Source: Phytomonas francai (taxonomy: Eukaryota; Euglenozoa; Kinetoplastea; Trypanosomatida; Trypanosomatidae). From it: DNA of 64,000 bases. Under the pieces are notes generated by a model that did not search any database, had not been told where the DNA came from, and saw nothing but the letters and a program-made list of their open reading frames with translations. The position numbers and the translations under genes were made by a program. The DNA lies in assembly GCA_001766655.1 (NCBI GenBank), contig MJCC01000013.1, positions 64,952 to 128,951 on the forward strand, in the 5' to 3' direction. Shown here in pieces: positions 40,084-52,300 of this stretch (its first letter is position 1; each line of letters starts with the position of its first letter).

Positions 40084-40311
40084 TATATATTTTTATGTTT
40101 ACTTGTATTATTTTCATTATATTTTAAATCTATACAAAGAAACGGAAATTTAAAAAAATATGTGAGGAAAATAAATAATACTAAACCTAGCATGCATTTG
40201 GTTTCTAGTGCACATAAAAGGATCTACGATTAAGTCTTTTTTTTGAAGAATTATTTTCCCTATTTATCATTTCTACGCATAATAATTTAGTCTTACCAAA
40301 AAGAATGTGCC
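40084..40311. other. Short spacer before VPS13-like gene
   Basis: AT-rich, with a T run near 40235-40243 and AG at 40247-40248 and 40289-40290. Either AG could be the splice acceptor for the next gene. Confidence 0.45.
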
Positions 40312-43300
40312 ATGTTATTTGAGAAGTTTCTATTTTCTTTAATAACATCGTATTTCGGTAAATTCACAAAAAATTTCAACAAAGAAGTTTTCCGCACTAG
40401 CATCCTTAGAGGATCGGTTCATCTCCATAACCTAGAGTTGTCTTCTGAAGCATTTAGTGAATGCTCTTCCGTAAAATTGTTGAGGGGTACAATCAGCTCC
40501 TTAACTATTAAGCTACCATGGCTTTTTTTATATAGTAAAAAATGCCAAATCCAAGTGGATAAAATATGCATAGTGCTTTCAACAAATCTAAAAAATGATG
40601 ACAAGAGTCTGCGCGAAAAACTGGAAATTCTAAATTTCCTTACTAAAATCACCAATAATATACAACCCAGTGATGATGTTGAAAAAGAAAAGAGCTGTAA
40701 GCCTGGATTTTTTCAACGTCTCCGAAAGACAATTCTTGACAATATTCAAATCGAAGTAAACGAGCTATCTATCTGTCTTGTAAGTGAGACGGGTGCCCTT
40801 GAGGAGGAAAATATAGGCGTGTTCCTAAAAGCCACCGGAATAAAATGTGAACCAACTGATTCAGACTACGTATTGTGTCCTTCAGGCGAAGCATGTGATA
40901 AAATTTTCAGGCGTGTTGTCATTGAAAATGTCACTTTGCTCGTCAATAACCAGAGGCCCACCTGGAGGTGTTTAAATTCAGACCAGGACGCTTTGAATGA
41001 ACTTGATTTTGAAGATTTTGCACAAGCATGTGGCGACACTTCAAATTCTCAGACTGTCTTAAGCTCAAAAAAGGCAATAATCAATATTGGACTAAACTCT
41101 GAAAATAGTGCTATTCAATGCTCGACTGTTATAGAGTCTGGGGTTTTATTTATTGATCGAAACGTTTTCAAAGTTTTTTTGCTGTTGATAAATTTATTGA
41201 ATAAGACAGGACCAGCTTCTGGTATCTGTAGGCCAGTTTCACGACCAACACCTGCGAATGCATCAGCATGGTGGCAGTACGCCATTTATTTAGTAGTCTC
41301 TGAAATATCCATGCGTCGAAAACGACTGTATTTTGACTGGGATAAGTACATTTCGTGGAAGGAAACTTGCAGTAGATACTACAATCGCATACTAGTAGAT
41401 TTGAATGCACCGTGGATTGTGACTGAGGATATTTACTCAGATAATAGTGATCCAGAGGGAACTCTCTCCCTCGATGATATCGCTGAGCTCAGAAAAAAAG
41501 CTCAGGATGCCGTGCAAAAATTTAAACAACATCAGATTGTTTCAAACTTCACACCTAGTCAAAAGGCTGTTATTTCTGAATCCAACGCTTTGATTCAAAA
41601 TTCTTTCTTTCCGAGTCTCCTGGCATTTGAACTACCCAAACTTCAGGTTCGCATTGATGACGATCTCTTTTTGGATATAGCGGCCTTTTCGACTGTCGTC
41701 CACATGGAGGGGAAAAAGATACGTATCCGTACATCCCTTCAAGGTAGTCAGATTAATAGCTTAGAAACCGAGTTATTTCCTCACACGTGTCGCATACCCG
41801 TTGCGAGCAGCAATGAAATTACGTTAGCGTGTGACATTTACAGATTTAGTAAAATTACCAACACCGTTGTGAGTATGCCTTCAGTAAGGGTTTATATTAG
41901 TGAGTCGTCGTTCAAGACGTTGTGTAAAAAATATGAAAAGTATCGTTTCATCAATATGCTCCTTACACAGAAACTTGAGGAGGTTCGAAACGTCGATATT
42001 AATGATGAAAAGCATTCCAAATTACCCTCACCTGAAGCTAAAATTACAATGAATGTGAACTCTGCTCTAATAACGATTGAGCATGTTAACGCAAGCATCG
42101 AGGGTGTATGTCTTTTATTCAACCCAGATTTCGCGTCCTGCTCGATGTCTAATGCGTTGTTGTCAATATCAGAGCTGGATCTTTTTCGATGTGAAAATAT
42201 AATACTGACACCTCAAGTAATAGGTCGTGCATTTGATGTGCATGTGGGATCCGCAACGATCGAGGATAACCTGGTGGCATTCGAACACATAAAAAATGAG
42301 ATGCCTGTGCTCAAACAACACTTTTACGATACTTTGCAAAAAAGTTCAGAAAAAGCCAGCGAGTTTCACGATTCAAAGATTTTTGGGATAGTCATTGAGT
42401 TTACCTCTATTCATTTCAACAAATTGGAACTCTGTAATGTTTCCACAAGTACAGCCATTCGCGATGGGTGGAAAGTCAGTGTGGATTGTAATGGTATACA
42501 GTCTGCCTCAACATGCTATCCTCATGCCAAGGTAAGCCTCTTAATGTGGGCAAACTCAATGCTTTCATCATCGCCTTATGCTGGAATGATAGTTGAAAAA
42601 GGGATCGGTTTTAGCTTTCATGCAAACGACCTGCACCTCCAAGTTGACAACGTATTTGCCGAAATTATTGAATTATTGTATGACGTTCTAAACATTATAA
42701 TCAATCCACCAGAGGATGTTCATATACACCTTAGAGACTCGGACATGTTTACCATCCCAAACATGTCTGGGTCGATCTTTGTAAATGACTGTAGTGTGAA
42801 TCTTATAGATGACGAAGACATACTTCTTCCTATTGAAATTTCTGCCTCAGGAAAAGAAGGCCTTGTGGCTAAATTCGACTACTACGGGGACAGAAGAGTC
42901 GACACACAGATAGACTGGGGTGACAGCGTCAATGCATTCATCAAGGGCAGCTCTCCAACTGTAGTGGACTTGTTTCCGCATCGGAACGGAGGGCGCTGCT
43001 CTGTAAGGTTTCATTTTACCCCTCCAGCAAGCCAAGATCTGGTACTATTCCCTTATACAAGGCTTCATCTCGTTGTTGAAGCTGCAGACTGCGACGCGGT
43101 GATGCACTTTCCGACTATCCAGGCGCTATGGATGCAGTTTAATTCTGTTCGATTACCTTTATGGAGGCTGCGAAGGATCGGTGCTCGCGTTCACTTTTCT
43201 AATCGAACAGATAGAGGAGGTCCGCCACCGGTGCGTTCACCAACCTCCCAGAGAAGCGCTGAGTTAGGACACGCAGCACAGCTGAAGAGTGCGTATGGTT

Positions 43301-46300
43301 GTGAGGTGCCCTGCCTCTCAAGTTGCCATTTGGAGGGAATATTCCCAATGGAGATCACAATGGATATGAAATTCACGCAGTCGGGATTGTTCTATCTCTG
43401 GGACAATGGGGAAATCGCTTCGATGTATTTTCACATTTCATCTTGTGAGGTTCACTTATCTAATTGTGATGGCTGTTTGCGCGCCGAGCTTGCAGGCCAG
43501 TTTGCCTTTCCACAACTACGTTTTATTAGTCCTACTTCATTTGCTTCGCCGGCATCACCGGATGCGTCACTACACGTAGCCGGTTCAAAAATTCACTCTC
43601 ACTACACTCCTTTTGGCTGCTCCTCCTTCAGGAATCCACTACTTGTCAGGCTGGTGTATACCAATGATAGCAGGCCACCGTTCAATACGGGAGTGTCCAA
43701 TGAATCCCTTAATGTGTCCATTTCTGGTTGCACTTTTTGCAAACCTTCCACAGAGACACCGCTTTCTCAGATTCAATACGAGCCTATACTGGTTTGTTTC
43801 GAATTAGAGGAGGTGGCAGCGTGGCTGACTGCCTTCAGTTATAGGAGCACAGCTGGGTCAGAGATACAGAGCGCACGGGATGCCCTTCCTGGGCTACCTT
43901 CCTTCGCCCCCCCTTGCACCAAATTTGTCTCCGAGGAGGCTAACTGTGATGCAGCTGCAAACGGTCGTTGTTTATTAACAACAGTGCAATTTACCGCTGC
44001 GCTGCTTTGCTGCCCGACTAGCGGAATCGCGATCACACTAGGCAGTGGTGTTTGTCTTTCAAGCACATCTACTTTGAATGAGTTGTGCATTCCCAGTATA
44101 TCTTTGCTATACAGCAAATTATTCTTTTATGATATAGACTACTTGCTACTAAAAGCTATTATTTGGGGCACACCAAGGCAGTATAATAATGAAAAGAATA
44201 CAGATATCCACCTCTTGGCTCATATAGAGTCACTTTCTACGAATGTAAAAGATGATTTGCAGACACGAATCGCACACCAAATGAACACATTGGCAGTCTA
44301 CTGGGCAACGTCGAAAAGCCTCGCCGTGACACAGGATAGTAAGGAGGGCACGTTTACTGAAGCTCGCGAGGGGAGGCGCAATCTTTGCTCTGCTTCCCGA
44401 CACCTTCTAGTCGGTCCGATTATATCTATTACCAATGAAGCACTGCTAGCGTCCCTTACAAATTCTGCTGCCAGAATCATCAGTGGGTTCTCTCATATTA
44501 CCCAAACAGTGTTGAAATACAATAACGATATCTCACTGGTGGAAAGCGCTCGAATAGACATTTGTGCGTATTTGTATAGTCGCGACCATAAGTCGCCAGC
44601 CTTTATGGACGGGGAAGGTCCAGTTCTGCCCTTGGGGCACCGCGGTTCCATCAGAAGTACTGATGTAGACCAAAGCAGCCCCTTTACAAAAACGCTTCAA
44701 GAGTCAGTCCTGCAGCGACAGATATTTTGCCTCTTTATTGAGGACATCCATATTGAATACAACTGGCACACTCAGTTTTTACCTTCTTCAGCATCGATCG
44801 CGAGTATTATTTTTCAATGTGGACCTTTTCAGTACCGCAGCGAACACCAAGACACAAATACGGGCGGCGTAGATAACACGGCGCAGCTCAACGGAGCATT
44901 CTCAGACGACAATTGTCATTCCACCCCTAGTTCTTTTTTGCGTATCGCTCTTGATCGTTTTCATGTGCATCTGAAGCTTGAACTGACAGAAGTGACTGCA
45001 AATAGCGATGCTGATGAAGCCAACGGATCTTTGAAACCATTTATAAAAATATTTCCTCTTGTATTTCCCTTTAATGCAACCGTATTTCAACCTCGAGAGT
45101 CTAGTGTTGGGTCGCGTCAGTGCGCACCAGAAAAGCTATTTAACACATCAACATCTTTTTCCGACGGCAACATCTCGAATGATATCAACGACGGTGTATG
45201 TTTGGCAGCTAAAGGAACAACTCCTCTTTCCCTAGCTCTGTCACCGCTGCTTATCCTGCTATTGCCTACTTCCTACATTTTACTATATGAGCTTATGCAG
45301 CGTCTTACGGGGGTGCTCTCAGTTGCGCCTACAGAATTCCGCTTTCATCCTGTGGGTAGGCCGAACACGACACAATATCATTCAGAGGTGATTAAAATGG
45401 ATAAACAGTCTATAGGGTTCTCACCAAGTGACGTAGATCACTCGCTGAGGGAAAAACACAAAGAACGTTTTGGTTCAGCTTTTACTATTAATATCCCTTA
45501 TCTGGAATTGCGTATACTTAAATTTTCCAACGAAGAGGATGAATGGGTCTTTGTGCAAAGTCTAAAAGTTATGGAAGGAATTTCTAAGGCAACCCTATCG
45601 CCGCCCAAGGCAGCTTCGTCGACCAACGTTGACTATCAAGAAGAAAAAGGCGAGTCCGTGGGTGAATTTAAAGTGTCAGAAGGCTCCCATCGCAGCAACG
45701 AGATGATGCACAAAGAGGTATTTAATGTAGACGATAAAGGCGGTTATATCATGCAAAGCCCATCTGTTACGGAGCTACTAGCAGCATTTTCAATGCCAAG
45801 GAAGGTCTCTGAAGGTGAGAATTTCTGTTTTTCTATCGCAGGCAAAAAATCCGACCTCGATGTTAAGTCAGATGAAGAACTAAAACGACAAGGACTTTCA
45901 CAATGGGCACATGTCTCTGATGCTCATGCAGTCTTTGGTTGTGACTGTTTTGTTTTTTTCATGAATAATATTCGTTTTGCACACAACATCGTTCACAAGT
46001 GGTCTGCGACACTCACTCACGCGGTATGCAAGCATTATGTATATGACCCGTCTAGTCATCCACCGCGAAAAGGGAAGCCCTGCTCCATGCAAGCCCATTA
46101 CGATGTGAGTTTAGTCCACATCGATGGCTTCGTATGGTATGGTAGGCCCACGCCACACGAGGCTGTTCATCATGCCACTGAAAAAACTCACCAGCGTCAA
46201 GAAGGCGTCGACAAAGAGAAAGCTAACTGTAAAGTTGAAAATATCGGAATAGAAGTGGACATACCCTCTATGTTAGCCCTGGCTGAATTCCTTATTGAGA

Positions 46301-49300
46301 GCCCTTTGAAGAGGATCAACTTTACAAATTGCAAAGGCAGCCAAAGCAAGAAGGGATTCCGTCAGAACGAAACTAAAGATCCAGATTCGGGGATCACAGC
46401 CACAGGATCACCTCATTGGGTACACATAACACCTATCGCTGGTGAAATATGGTCTCTCATTGAGGATGTGCACCTTTCACATCGTCGGCACGGCAAAGTT
46501 TTATATTTCCGCAGCTCAAAATCCAATCACTTGACAGTGCACATGAATGGGCACACCATTTTCTTTGGGTCTGAATATGATCGCACTGACAATATATTTA
46601 AATGGAATCATTGTCAAGACCCCAAAGGGGCTATATCATCTGTAAATGGTCGCCAGCGTGGATTTCAACTGGATCAAGCACTTATAATTGTAGAGGCTGG
46701 CCTCACAGTGCGCTTTGTAGGCACAGGTCGGTTCCGTATTCCGATTCATCACTGGTGCCGAGACCTAGCTACCAAAGTGGAGCAAATGGGGATTGTGGTA
46801 GCGTTACTACCGTACACGACCTTAGGGGAAGCGAGTTGGGTAGAGTGTGAGGGGGGAATACGGCTCGGTTTCACAGAAGACTCTCTCAGTGCCAATGCCG
46901 GAGGCGGCAATATGGGTAATGCATGCCTCGAATCGAACCCTAATATTGTTACACAACTTCCCAGAAAACAAAGAAAAGTGGCGTGGACACAAAACACGCA
47001 GCAGTGCCAGCGACAGCGACTTCAGACATCTGCGCCTTTTTCAAGCCTGCTTTCTGAAGTTAGTAATGAGGCTAACCAGACCAATGAAGCAAGTCGATTG
47101 AGTAGTCCTGCGGGGGGATACAAGACTGGTCTTGAAACGTCCTGCAACCTGATGCACAGCCCAAACACATCGTCTCCTATGGAAAAAGAAAGTGAGCATG
47201 CGGTTTCCACTGATAACGTATGTGAAGTGTTGGCTAACCCGGTAAGCATGTGCGTGGCCGCTTCCTCATCAGTGGATAGGTCTAGGAGCTTTTTCCAACT
47301 TCTTTTCGCTACAACACTTACACAAATTTACGGAGTGTCACAAAAGTCAGCAGAGTACAGTTTAACTGGAATTATCAAGGAACTTACGGTGTGCTGGCGG
47401 TCGCTTGTAGAACCGCGTTTCTTTCATTTAGGCACATCGTTGGAATTCCATACACACTTTCTCAATGGCCAATGGTTAGAGGGACAAATTCAACTTCAAC
47501 ATATCTCTATACACTCCCAACTCGAAGGTGTCTACTCAAGAACGTCGAGTACCATGATTCTTGCCCCCACCAGTGTTGATGTGTGTTTAGGCAAAGGGCT
47601 TCATCATGTCGTGTCATTAGGTTCCCTGAACGTGGACATTACCAAAAGCGATGTCGACATGCTCCGCTCTCTGATCGACGAAACTCAAGCCGCCGTAGAG
47701 TACTTTCTACACTTGCGCTTCTCGCATGAAGAAAAAGAGATCCTTCGGCTTATTGCAGACACCGTTGCGTGGAGACCGGTGAACGCCAACCACGCACATA
47801 AAGATATAGTTGAGAGCAATTCGGAGGAGGCTACCAACAGCTGTAGCAACGCACATGAAACCTCTCAAGAGGAACCAAGGCTTTCTGATGACTATACACC
47901 ACTCCGTTCGATCTCGTCTGCTCAACACGAAGGAGGAACAAAAAGTGAAAAATCTAATGGTAGGAAAAGAGTTCAAACTGATGGTATTGAATTGACGTCG
48001 TTCGCTCTGTACATTCCCTTAGTAACTGTCACTTTGAGTGATTATCGCTTTCCGCTCCTGCGCGCCACTGTTCGAGACATCGTCTTGCGGCACACCGCTA
48101 ATGCGGCCTTTGAGCGTGCTATTTTCATGCAAAGTCAAGCTTTTGAAGTGGATGTCTTTGGAAAAGGTCTCTGGGACTCTGTGCTCTTACCAACTGCTGA
48201 ACTCACCGTTGAATGCATTCAGTCCAAGTCGCGGTACAGTAGTAACACCCACTTCTCAGTAGTCTGTAATGGGTTGCAGATGCAGTGCTCTTACCGTGTA
48301 TTGTCTAGCCTGTTATATGCCACAAATCAAGCATCAACATTCCTCCAGCAACAAACGCGCATCGTGCCGCCTGTACCAAACAATGCAAACCACCAGAAAC
48401 TTTACTCACCGACCGCAATCCCTGACGAAACCGCCCATGATAGCCTCGACGCTAAATCCTGGTGTCCTCCTGCTGCCAAAGTGCGTCCGCTTCACTCAGA
48501 AGCATCTACAGGTAGATCCCCAGCTGTGGTCCAAGATTCCCGGTCTTTCCCTTGTTCCTCGCCATTGAACCTCATCGATGTGGCCCCGTCCTCTACACCT
48601 CTTTCCCCTGCACCTACCTCCGTCTCGAGAGAGGCGCTGACTCCTGAGGCCACCTTGTACGGGGAGGCAATTACCGCAAGACATGTCCCCTCAGAGGGAA
48701 TACATTCCGAGCAGTGGTCACGGGATGTAAGAGATACACAGAATGGGTTTGTGTACCCCAAAGTACATCTCAGCCGGTCAGCTGTGTCAATTGAGGGAGC
48801 TGCGACACATCGTTTCAAAAATAGTTTCAATTGCACCTTTTACCTTCGTATTGGGCGCAAAAGCGGTTGTATAGAGGAGGATTGGTTGTGTGTGCTACCC
48901 TCATCGTCTGTCGATGTATTGATCCCCTATAGGCGAGTGCACGAGTTGTTTGTATGTGTGTTCACGGAAGATTGCGTAGCGTGGTCCGCCGCGAGTGGCT
49001 CCTACATTCTCACAACGAAGGGTAAAAGTATCGTTGAGTCTAAAGCGGAAGTCGCGGTGTCTGAACTACGGTATGGGAAGGGCACTGGGCTGTTGGTAGG
49101 GGATAATATGCTGGTCGTTCTTTCTTGCGTGGATCCGCGGCGTTCGGGCGCTTCCGCTGGCCGCGGCGCAGGGATTGGCCCTGATGGTCCCCACTCTGAG
49201 ATGCTTCTTGGGGGTGTCGCGTGTGAGGCGTTGCGATGGGCTGAAGTGCCGCAAAGTGCCTTACCTGTTCCGCATGTCGGAAGCAGCACTGGAGAAGCAG

Positions 49301-52300
49301 CTCCAATTCAGACCTCAGAAGAGGAGGGTGACGTTGCTGGCCTGATTGTAGTCCAAATCCACGCGAAGCTCACGCTTTGCAATAAGAGTGGTGTGCCGTT
49401 GCTTGTTAGTCAACATCTTGTCGATGAACGGAATGAAGGGATAGATGCAAGGCACAGGGCCATGCAAGGGAGAAGGGACACGCAGTTAAGAGGGACAGAT
49501 GGTGAGGCGGTATACGAGCTCCTTCCTACGGGGTACTGCTATCCCCTAAAAAGTAATTGCTTTATTTTGAGCCTTCGGTGCAATACAAATAAAACATTTT
49601 TCAGTGTCTACGAGGCTGAGATCGATGTGTTGGCACTAAGAAGCGGAATGCTGCTGAGATTGTACCCCTTTTCTGAACTATCCAGCAACAGCTGCTGCGA
49701 TAATGATGATGGGCGAGGCGAAGCTCGCTGGGGAAGTTATGAGATTGCGCCGATAATACGTCAGGATACGTTTAATGACAGACGCCCCTTGACTTTCTTG
49801 GTTATGTGTAAGGAAATCACTGAGAGCCAGTCTCGTGTCATCACACTCTTCCCATGCATGAGAATTATGAACCATACAGGTGTCTCGTTGAAAATCTCCG
49901 TCTGGCAGAAGGATGGGTTTGCGGGATCGCAAACATCCACCGATTGCGAGCTCATGGAGCCATGGCTGCCACGGGAGAGCAAGAAAAAGTGGTGTGTCCC
50001 CACAACAAAACAGGACTTTTTCTACAACAGTCTCGTGCCCCTTGCCATACACCATGACCTACGTCACAACCACGCCTTGTCGATTCTTCAGTGTACTGTT
50101 GACAGCAACTTGGCCTTCGGGCTCTCTTTTACGCAGTGTACCGGTGCCGTGGTACGCACCGAGGGCATTATCCCTATCGTGAACAATCTTCGAGAGGCCG
50201 CACACTGTAACTCATCATGGCTTCCTTTGCATGATAGCGTCGGTCGCACTTTCTACGTCCATGCTGCAATTTTCAAGCGTGTCATTGTGCTGTCGGTGGC
50301 AGTATGGGTATGCAATCTCACTTGTTACCCCCTTTTACTGGCAGACAGCTCCCTCACGTATCGGTTGACGGCGGGGCAGGACGCCAACACTGGGATCATT
50401 CCCTCACAGGGCACACCATTTCTCATCGGATGCAAACTACAGGATTTCCCGTACATGTCCTTCAAAATAGGGTTGGATGGGGAGTGGTCGAGTCTCGTCC
50501 GTATGGATGTCGGCTCCAGCGGCGTCTTCGAGTCCGTCCAAAAGGAGTTTCGCATCTCAAGAAGCTGCAGTTATACGATCCAATTTCCAAACCTACAAAT
50601 GGGCCGTCCTGTTGTTCTGTGTATCACCCCAAGATGGGTGTTCATCAACCGCACTACAAAGTCGCTTCGGTTGTTCTTTGATTATCCTGGAATGCGGCGT
50701 GCGATTGAGAAAACCCGTGAAGAGGCGCGAAAGGCAGCCTCGCAGAATGCAGTTCGCAACACAGGTAAGGACATCACGATGGCATTGGCGTCCATTGTCT
50801 CCATCGAACTGAATCCAGGCGAATACCATATCAGCTGTATCGGAACAGACATTGGGAACAAGCTGATATTGCAGGAGAAAGTTGAAACCAAGCTATCTTC
50901 TTCTCGGACTACTCCTGCAGCAGTCGTTGCGACAGATGGCACGGACGCCCCCATGCTCTATGAAAGCCTGCGCACCGACCATGTTCCGATCGACCAGCCC
51001 GGGCAGGCAACGCTCAACCTGTGGGTGATTCCGCGTCCGCTCGGGGTGCAGGACCCCGCTGCCCTTCCACTCTCGCAGGACTGTACCGCGGCGCAGGGCC
51101 CTTTCGACGCGCTCGACAACGGCGCCGTTGTCACCGGCCGGATCACTGTGGCGGCGAAGAACGTGGAGGGGACGCTGGCTGTCGTCCTCATCGACTGCTC
51201 TGACCAACACGTGTTGATTCAGAATCGCACTCAGGGGACAAAGGTCATGGTTACACAGAAGGGTAGCCAGCGCCGCAGTCTTATCCCGGTGCGGCAAGAC
51301 CGCTTCTTTTTCTGGGAAGACAGCCGTGGCGAGCACGTGATTCGGGTTCATGCACAGGGCTCTGGGGCTAGCTGGTTCGAGATCGACTTTACCCACGGCA
51401 ACTGCCTGATAACACAGCGACAAAATGATTCTCCGTTGAGGGGCAAAAATCAGAGTCCGCGTGCAACAGAAAACAAAAAAGGCGTGTCCAAAAAGTGCCT
51501 ACCCCAGCAACCAAGTAACGGTATCTCCAGAGCACCACCATTCCATGTCCGCGGCTATGTAAGCGCAAAAAAAAAGCGGGTTACTGTAATTATCACGGAC
51601 GAGCCGATTCCGAGATATGTGATATTTGACCCATGGCAAACTTCAACATTCTTAAGACTCAGAGTACCTTTTATGCAAGCACGTTGGCTCCGCGACGACA
51701 TCCAAACTGAAGGAGTAGGGTGCGATATTGTGCAACATGCCGCGTTGGTGTCGTGCGCAATGGAGAACCTCTCTTTGGACTGGCTCGATACCGAGGACAG
51801 CAGCAATGGCTTCGCGACCATCCATCAGCTGCAGTTGATCGATGAGATGCGCCAAGTCGTATTTGTGTACCGTGCACGAGTGAAACATGCACCCTTGGTG
51901 CACCGTTCTGGAGGATCTTCACCTCATTCTTCAGCGAAAAACGAAAGCCCCATGACTTCGACAACGCTTCGAGCCCAAGAATTGCGATGTGCATCGGGGA
52001 CGTCGCCGCTGCACTTGTCGCATTGTGCATCCTCATCGTTAAGATCGAGTCCCAGTGCACTCGTGTCCCCACAGGCTGTACGTGTCCCCGTCCTCTCATC
52101 GCATGCGCCGCCTAACTCTTCTTATCCTCCCACCGGCTCTTGGCTACCTGAAGAATCCCCAACAAACTACGTTTCAGAGTCAACTTCACCACTTGCTCTA
52201 CTAGGAGCGCGTCACAGCAGCAACTTAGCTGCGATCCCTCAGCCTCACCACTCATCCGATACCCTCACCCGGGGAGCTGCGCATGCTGGACAGAAATCCA